DNA from: Actinobacteria bacterium ATB1
GTDB taxonomy: Bacteria > Actinomycetota > Acidimicrobiia > UBA2766
Direction of reading: 5' to 3'
DNA: 10,091 bases
Assembly: GCA_021404985.1 (NCBI GenBank)
Contig: QWHP01000068.1
Location: 1-10,091 of the forward strand
The notes beneath the pieces were generated by a model, which worked only from the letters and a program-made list of their open reading frames with translations, was not told the DNA's origin and searched no databases. Position 1 is the stretch's first letter; every line of letters begins with the position of its first letter. Shown one piece after another: positions 5,447-10,091 of the stretch. The position numbers and the translations under genes are program-made.

Positions 5447-7162
5447 TCAGTCGACGTACGCCTCGATGTACCTCGACATCTTGGTGGTCGGCCGCCACCA
5501 CTTCTCGACGCCGAGGTCCTCGGCGATCGAGTTGGCGGCGATGTATCCGGGGCCACCTGTGATCAGGCCACCCGGGTAGCTCGACGAGCCGCAGAGGTAG
5601 AGGCCCTCAATGGTGGTTCGGCCGGCCTCACAGTCCTCACCGGGACGGAAGGCCCCCATCTGCAGCGGGTTGTAGTCGCCGTGCTTGATCGACCCGCGCA
5701 CCATGTTCGGGAGGCGCCGCTCGATGTCGACTGGTGACTCACCCGAGGAGATCAGGATGTTGTCCGCCGTGACGTTGAGGGCGTAGCGTCCCCAGAACTC
5801 GAGCGCCTCGGAGACGAGGCCGTCGTGGCGCTCCTTCCAGCCGCCTGCCAGATCGTAGGGGGCATGCATCTGGAGGAACGCAACGTGGTGACGTGACGCC
5901 GGCGGCTGCGGTGTCTCCTCCGCCCACGGGTGTGGTGATCCGTCGCTCACACGGGCGAGAGTCGGATCGAAGCGGCTCTCCGTGGTCGCGTGGCCGACGA
6001 GCTCAGGGCCGAGTTCGCCGGCGAGCACCCGCTCCCAGTGCGAGAGGACAGCGTCGGTCGAGTCGCAGCCGAGGAGGACCATGAAGGCCTTGTCCACCCA
6101 GGGGTCGTCGGCACGGTATGACGGGGCCTCGCGCAGGGCGGCCGTCGCCGTGAAGAACGACCACTTGTCCCACTCCCACTCATCGGCACGGCGCACGAGG
6201 TTCGGGTCTGACTGCTCCTGGTCGATGAGGCGCAGGAAGTTCGAGTGCGGATCGAGGCTCGACGCGACGGCCTTCGCTCGGATCTGGCGCCCGTCGAAGG
6301 CTTCTACGCCGACAGCGCAGCCGTCCTCCATGATGATCCGGGTCACCTCGGAGTTGTCGAGGATGTAGCCACCCGCCTTCAGGATCTCCCTCGACAGGCA
6401 ACCGGCGAGCTTGTGGGACCCGCCGTAGCAGAGCCCCTTGTTGAGCCCGCGGTCGATGAGGAGCGGCACCATGAAGCCGAGGCCGGACTCGTTCGGGTCG
6501 AGCCCCCACATGCAGGCCATGTAGAGGAAGGCAGCCTTGACGCGGTCGTCCGTGAACACCTCGTCGAGGATCTCGATCGGCGACATCTCTGTGAGACGAA
6601 GGCCTTCACGGCCGATCTCGGTTCTCTCGAACGCCTCGATCATGTCGACGGGTGGCATCGGCGGGATGTAGGTCGCAGGTGCGATCAACTCGTCGACGAC
6701 ACGCCGCCATGTCCGCATGACCTTCCCGAAGTTCCGCGAGTCGGTCCGCGAGAACTTGGCGATCGAGTCCTTCGTGTCCTCGATCTGCCGGCAGAGCACG
6801 AGGCTCTGACCGTCGGGGTAGACCGCTGCGGTCTGGGCGTTGGGCACGACGAACGTCAGGCCGTGCTTCGTGAGGTCGAAGTCCTGGAGCAACGGCATGT
6901 AGTCCGTCATCATGTGATAGACGGCGTGCACGTTCGAGTAGTAGCCGGGGAACAGGACTTCCTCGGTGGCGAGCCCGCCGCCGATCTCGTGACGACGCTC
7001 GACGACGAGGGTCCGAAGTCCCGCCCGCGCGAGGTACGCCGCTGTCATGAGGCCATTCGGTCCGCCGCCCACGACTACGACGTCGAACTCGGACTCCTCG
7101 GGGAACTCCGGTACGGGAAGCTCGCCGGGGCGGAGCTGTGGCGAGAAGTGCTCACGTGTCAT
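5447..7162 (-). CDS. CrtI/phytoene-desaturase-like FAD oxidoreductase, second of a tandem pair
   Basis: The protein has 571 residues. The start ATG 7162 is fixed by GGAGGAG about 6 nt upstream; an open frame of 30 more codons lacks family character. Residues 26-70 contain the ADP-binding betaalphabeta fold: DVVVVGGGPNGLMTAAYLAR, then the acidic end of strand 2 (VVERRHEIGGG). The C-terminal FAD-contact motif is intact, with GLYLCGSSSYPGGLITGGPG followed by AANSIAEDL. This combination and length match the CrtI-type flavoenzymes (phytoene desaturases, carotenoid isomerases, PYROXD2-like proteins), which oxidise or isomerise hydrophobic polyenes or related substrates using FAD. It lies 29 nt after the first flavoprotein gene and is probably translated from the same mRNA. 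Together they may form one heteromeric enzyme. The natural substrate cannot be read from the sequence. The C-terminus (KMSRYIEAYVD) looks complete. Confidence 0.9.
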   Translation of the reverse strand: MTREHFSPQLRPGELPVPEFPEESEFDVVVVGGGPNGLMTAAYLARAGLRTLVVERRHEIGGGLATEEVLFPGYYSNVHAVYHMMTDYMPLLQDFDLTKHGLTFVVPNAQTAAVYPDGQSLVLCRQIEDTKDSIAKFSRTDSRNFGKVMRTWRRVVDELIAPATYIPPMPPVDMIEAFERTEIGREGLRLTEMSPIEILDEVFTDDRVKAAFLYMACMWGLDPNESGLGFMVPLLIDRGLNKGLCYGGSHKLAGCLSREILKAGGYILDNSEVTRIIMEDGCAVGVEAFDGRQIRAKAVASSLDPHSNFLRLIDQEQSDPNLVRRADEWEWDKWSFFTATAALREAPSYRADDPWVDKAFMVLLGCDSTDAVLSHWERVLAGELGPELVGHATTESRFDPTLARVSDGSPHPWAEETPQPPASRHHVAFLQMHAPYDLAGGWKERHDGLVSEALEFWGRYALNVTADNILISSGESPVDIERRLPNMVRGSIKHGDYNPLQMGAFRPGEDCEAGRTTIEGLYLCGSSSYPGGLITGGPGYIAANSIAEDLGVEKWWRPTTKMSRYIEAYVD

Positions 7163-7191
7163 TTTGGTCTCCTCCGTCCTCGTATCTCGGC

Positions 7192-8892
7192 TCAGGCCTT
7201 GGTTGCCGGACGCTTGCCGCTCTCGGGGATGTACCAAGGCGACGAGTACCACCAGTCACCCGGCTCGACGAGCTCGTCCTCGATCAGGATGTGCATGAGG
7301 TTGTAGGGCACCGCCATGAGGCAGAGCCCGCCCGGGTGCGACGTGTGGTTGCACAGGTAGAGCCCGTCGATCGGGGTGCGGTACCTGGCGAGCTCTGGCA
7401 GCGGCCGGTTCATGAACCACTGGTCCTCGGACTGGCGGATCCCGTACCAGTTCCCGGCGATCATGCCCGGGTTGCGGAACTCGGAGTCGTACGGGGTGTT
7501 CACGAAGACGTCGACGATGTTGTCGCCGGTCATGTTCGGAGCACCCTCGGCGAGGAGCTCCAGAACAGCCTTCGTGAAGTCCTCCTTCATCTGGTTGAGC
7601 CCTGCCGGGCCGCTGACGTCGTAGTGCGTCGGCGGGATCTGCACGTAGATCGGTGAGATGATCCGGTAACCGTCCGGTGACCGGGTCGTGTCGTACACGT
7701 CGTGTGTGCAGAGCATCATCGTCAGGTGCTCTTTCTCGATCTTGGGCACCGCCTTGCGGGAGTAGACGTCCTCGGTCTGCTTGAAGAAGTTCTCCCAGGA
7801 GTCGGACGGCCACACGATGCAGGACGGGTAGGTCTCGTCCGGGAAGGAGTTCGGGTCGTCGTGGAAGCGCGGGAGCTCACGGCACACGACCGAGAGGACG
7901 TAGAGGCTGCCGCCCTTGAAGTTGATGTCGTCGATGCGCTGTGCGAACCCGGCATCCATGTGGCGACGCCCGATGAGCGACTGGAAGGTCTGCGTGACGT
8001 CCACCGCAGAGATGACGCCCTTGTCGGCCCAGATCGTCTTCTCCGACACCGAGGCGTCGTCGGTCATGGTGACACCGACCGCACGGCCGTTCTGGACGAC
8101 GATCTCCTCGACCGTCGAGTTCGTGATGATGCGAGCCCCGTGGGCGAGCGCACAGCGGATGATCGAGTGTGCGTAGGTGTGCATGCCGCCGCGGGGGGAA
8201 CCTGACGAGTAGCCGACGAGCATGAGCCCGCCAAGGGATGGGAGAGCCTGGCCCTCCCAGGCGGGGTGGGCGCCGCAGTACCAGGCCGCGAACGAGTTCG
8301 CCACGGCCACGGGCTCCCAGGTCCCGCTCTCGTCGAAGAGCTCGACGAGGCTCATCTCGAGGAACCTCTCGCTGAAGAGCTGGCCGAGGTGCTTGCGCAT
8401 CGTCTGCGCCCATGGGAGGTCGGCAGGCTCGAGGTCGAGGTTCGCCGGATGCGGCGGGGTCCAGAACATCGAGCGGAGGAACTCCAGGGTCGGCTCGCCT
8501 TCGAGGACCTGGAAGAGCCGCATGGCGTCACCCTGTCCGGGCGGCGCGACCCGGCCTAGCGACTCCTCGCCTATGCCGCGGTCCCAGCGGCCACCCATGT
8601 TCACGGCCGCGTCGGAGGTCACGAGCCCGAACATCGAGCGGTAGGGCACGAAGCGGAAGCCGTACTTGCCGAGCTCGAGTTGCTCGAAGCCCGGTGCAGC
8701 ACCACCGTAGAGGTATGTCGCATGGGGGTCGATGCGGAACCCGGGGACGGGCTCCGTGTTCTCCTGCCCGCCGCCGCACTCGGGACGGGACTCGAGGACA
8801 CAGACCGACGCGCCGCTCTTCGCCAGGTAGGCGGCCATGGTCGTACCGTTGTGTCCCCCGCCGACGATGACGAAGTCGAAGCGCTCTTCCAT
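7192..8892 (-). CDS. CrtI-like FAD oxidoreductase, first of a tandem pair, with a divergent C-terminal motif
   Basis: The protein has 566 residues. ATG 8892 is chosen because GGGGGAG ends 5 nt upstream; a GTG two codons earlier (8898) would overlap that site. The dinucleotide fold is at residues 6-41: FDFVIVGGGHNGTTMAAYLA, then VLESRPECGGG. The remainder is collinear with the CrtI-like family, with the catalytic-domain stretch GGMHTYAHSIIRCALAHGA. In the C-terminal motif, GLYLCNHTSHPGGLCLMAVP keeps the first half but lacks the G-x-x-G that usually follows. The protein is related to its neighbour at 5447 but clearly divergent, so this is an old duplication, not a recent one. A pair of such subunits acts in anaerobic limonene oxidation (CtmAB), which is a plausible structural precedent, not proof of function. 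It is the first gene of the minus-strand unit and is transcribed away from the Mo-enzyme gene. Confidence 0.88.
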   Translation of the reverse strand: MEERFDFVIVGGGHNGTTMAAYLAKSGASVCVLESRPECGGGQENTEPVPGFRIDPHATYLYGGAAPGFEQLELGKYGFRFVPYRSMFGLVTSDAAVNMGGRWDRGIGEESLGRVAPPGQGDAMRLFQVLEGEPTLEFLRSMFWTPPHPANLDLEPADLPWAQTMRKHLGQLFSERFLEMSLVELFDESGTWEPVAVANSFAAWYCGAHPAWEGQALPSLGGLMLVGYSSGSPRGGMHTYAHSIIRCALAHGARIITNSTVEEIVVQNGRAVGVTMTDDASVSEKTIWADKGVISAVDVTQTFQSLIGRRHMDAGFAQRIDDINFKGGSLYVLSVVCRELPRFHDDPNSFPDETYPSCIVWPSDSWENFFKQTEDVYSRKAVPKIEKEHLTMMLCTHDVYDTTRSPDGYRIISPIYVQIPPTHYDVSGPAGLNQMKEDFTKAVLELLAEGAPNMTGDNIVDVFVNTPYDSEFRNPGMIAGNWYGIRQSEDQWFMNRPLPELARYRTPIDGLYLCNHTSHPGGLCLMAVPYNLMHILIEDELVEPGDWWYSSPWYIPESGKRPATKA

Positions 8893-9046
8893 TGTCACTC
8901 CCCCAGGGGCTTATAATAACGATTATTACTCGATATCATTACTGGCAACTCTAGCGGACGGCTCGTCCCAGGGGAATCCGGGCAGGGCACGACGCAAGGG
9001 AACGGCGGCAGGACACGAGAGGGACCCGAGGGAGGAGAGGCGGCGC
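8893..9046. promoter_or_regulatory. Divergent promoter region between the flavoprotein operon and the Mo-enzyme gene
   Basis: This 154-bp gap separates two start codons facing away from each other. It contains a conspicuous AT-rich island (8911-8942) in an otherwise GC-rich sequence. On the plus strand a perfect TATAAT is at 8912-8917, but the best -35 (TTGTCA, 8892-8897) is only 14 bp away, which is too close for a normal sigma-70 promoter. On the minus strand TTGCCA (plus-strand 8943-8948) is a 5/6 match to a -35 box, though no equally good -10 sits at 16-18 bp. Promoters are therefore expected here, but exact elements are uncertain. The Mo-enzyme gene would have a leader of roughly 100 nt, ending in the strong purine-rich GGAGGAGAGG at 9031-9040. 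Confidence 0.55.
8914..8928. promoter_or_regulatory. Inverted repeat TAATAA-CGA-TTATTA, candidate operator in the divergent promoter
   Basis: TAATAA at 8914-8919 and TTATTA at 8923-8928 are perfect inverted arms with a 3-bp spacer. The repeat overlaps the plus-strand TATAAT and lies 22-36 bp upstream of the flavoprotein start, so a bound dimer could control both directions. A direct repeat of ATTACT at 8925-8930 and 8938-8943 (13-bp period) adjoins it. The regulator is unknown. It does not resemble the GC-rich palindrome in front of the Rrf2 gene. Confidence 0.45.
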
Positions 9047-10091
9047 ATGGCCGACGTGGATCCAGACACGAGCGCAGTGGACGGCGGCGTCGAGGCGGAG
9101 TCGCGCTCCGGCGGGACCCTCGGCCGCTACCGGAAGCGTTGGAGCTGGGACCGCGTGACATGGGGCACGCACTGCCTCAACTGTCTCGCCACGTGCCCGT
9201 ACCGCGTCTACTCCCGAGACGGCGCCGTGCTCTTCGAGGAACCTGCCGGCGGGCTGCCCGCCGTCGAGGAAGGCGTTCCGGACATGAACCCGCTCGCATG
9301 CCAGAAGGGCAGCGCGTGGAGCCGGCAACTCACCGCCAAGGACCGCATCCTCCACCCCATGCGCCGGGTCGGGGAACGCGGTGGTGGCGAGTGGGAGCGG
9401 ATCTCCTGGGACGAGGCCCTCGAGGAGATCGCCCATGCGCTCGTCGAGGCGATCGACCTCGAAGGCCCCGAATCGGTTGTCTTCGAGGAGACGGTCGAGG
9501 GCGGCCTCCTGACCCAGGCCCCCCTCACTCGATTCGCAGGTCTGCTCGGAGCCGTAACGCTCGACGCCAACGGCCTCGTGAACGACTTCCCGACCGGGCA
9601 CCACATGACTTTCGGGAAGTTCTCGTGCGCCAGCACCGTGGACGACACCTTCCACTCCGACGTCCTACTGCTCTGGCACTCGAACCCGGCTTACACGTCG
9701 ATCCCCTACTTCCACTTCGTCTCCGAGGCGCGCTACCGCGGTGCACAGGTCGTCGCGATCTCACCGGACTACACACCGAGTGCGGCCCTGTCGGACATGC
9801 ACGTGCCGATACGCCCGGGCACCGACGCCGCGCTCGCGCTCGCGATGTGCAACGTGATCGCCGCAGAGGACCTCGCGGACTGGGACTTCGTCCGATCCCA
9901 GACCGACCTTCCGCTCCTCGTCCTCACCGACTCCGGCAGTTATCTGCGCGGCGTCGACGTCGAGGCCGGCGAACCCGAGGATCGCTTCTACCACTGGGAC
10001 CCCGAGATCGGCCTCGTCCCTGCCTCGCGCAAGAGCCTCGATCTCGAGGGCGCACAGCCCTGCCTCGAAGGGACCTGGAAGGTCACCCTCG
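9047..10091 (+). CDS. Molybdopterin (bis-MGD) oxidoreductase, type II DMSO-reductase group, N-terminal part
   Basis: The gene runs off the right edge after 348 residues; relatives are about 900-1250. ATG 9047 has GGAGGAGAGG 6 nt upstream, and no in-frame ATG, GTG or TTG precedes it before the AT-rich promoter, so the start is firm. An FS0 cluster motif is seen at His42-x3-Cys46-x3-Cys50 (THCLNCLATC) with Cys85 (ACQKG), followed by ILHPMRR and ERISWDEALEEIA. The His first ligand is the mark of the NarG / ethylbenzene dehydrogenase group, not the Cys of other DMSO reductases. Asp180 in VNDFPTGHH aligns with the Mo-ligand Asp of that group (NarG CDLPP). EARYRGAQVVAISPDYTPSA and RPGTDAALALAM match the NarG block that contacts MGD. 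Known relatives reduce nitrate, selenate or chlorate, or hydroxylate ethylbenzene, p-cymene or steroid side chains without O2. No Tat signal is present. Beta (Fe-S) and gamma subunit genes are expected to the right. Confidence 0.9.
   Translation, partial: MADVDPDTSAVDGGVEAESRSGGTLGRYRKRWSWDRVTWGTHCLNCLATCPYRVYSRDGAVLFEEPAGGLPAVEEGVPDMNPLACQKGSAWSRQLTAKDRILHPMRRVGERGGGEWERISWDEALEEIAHALVEAIDLEGPESVVFEETVEGGLLTQAPLTRFAGLLGAVTLDANGLVNDFPTGHHMTFGKFSCASTVDDTFHSDVLLLWHSNPAYTSIPYFHFVSEARYRGAQVVAISPDYTPSAALSDMHVPIRPGTDAALALAMCNVIAAEDLADWDFVRSQTDLPLLVLTDSGSYLRGVDVEAGEPEDRFYHWDPEIGLVPASRKSLDLEGAQPCLEGTWKVTL

Noticed and set aside
4228..5562. A 444-codon open frame on the plus strand antisense to the radical SAM gene.
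   Set aside because: It mirrors the high-GC third-position bias of the minus-strand gene; no domain pattern is visible, and the opposite strand carries unmistakable CxxxCxxC and B12-type motifs.
6245..7306. A 353-codon open frame on the plus strand antisense to the second flavoprotein.
   Set aside because: Shadow of the minus-strand gene, which has intact FAD motifs and a strong ribosome site; no family features in the antisense product.
1..10091. tRNA, rRNA, CRISPR arrays, riboswitches and retron- or defence-type modules.
   Set aside because: No cloverleaf-like sequence, regularly spaced short repeats, conserved rRNA blocks or reverse-transcriptase/nuclease motifs were seen. The only regular repeat is the coding DxDGDG array.

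Overview
This 10.1-kb, GC-rich window looks bacterial and most likely actinobacterial. Codons strongly prefer G or C at the third position, the two CrtI-like flavoproteins and the IS110 relic have an actinobacterial flavour, and a Mo/redox gene cluster dominates the right two-thirds. The lineage cannot be fixed from the sequence alone.

Layout. (1) Positions 1-1867, plus strand: the 3' part of a probable glycoside-hydrolase-like (GH38/GH57-type) protein, then a small, very acidic protein made almost entirely of 13-residue DxDGDG calcium-binding-type repeats. (2) 1868-2588: no intact gene. It holds a decayed 3' half of an IS110-family transposase, readable across all three plus frames with two frameshifts and one in-frame stop, followed by what may be the element's right end. 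(3) 8892 down to 2589, minus strand: two tandem CrtI/phytoene-desaturase-like flavoproteins (29 nt apart), a cobalamin-binding-type radical SAM protein (121 nt further on), then an Rrf2-family regulator with three cysteines and mobB (8 nt apart), which probably has its own promoter with a palindromic candidate operator. (4) 8893-9046: a divergent promoter region with an AT-rich island and a perfect TAATAA-CGA-TTATTA inverted repeat. (5) 9047 to the end, plus strand: the N-terminal 348 residues of a large molybdopterin oxidoreductase of the NarG / ethylbenzene dehydrogenase (type II DMSO reductase) group, without a Tat signal.

How the genes may work together. MobB would help supply the bis-MGD cofactor that the divergent Mo enzyme needs, and the Rrf2 protein is a candidate Fe-S or redox sensor for the locus. 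The paired flavoproteins have a precedent in the two-subunit, FAD-dependent limonene dehydrogenase CtmAB of anaerobic monoterpene degradation. Type II Mo enzymes include oxygen-independent hydrocarbon and steroid hydroxylases. The most interesting reading is an undescribed, oxygen-independent oxidation pathway for a hydrophobic (isoprenoid, steroid or hydrocarbon) substrate. This is inference; the sequence gives no direct evidence of the substrate.
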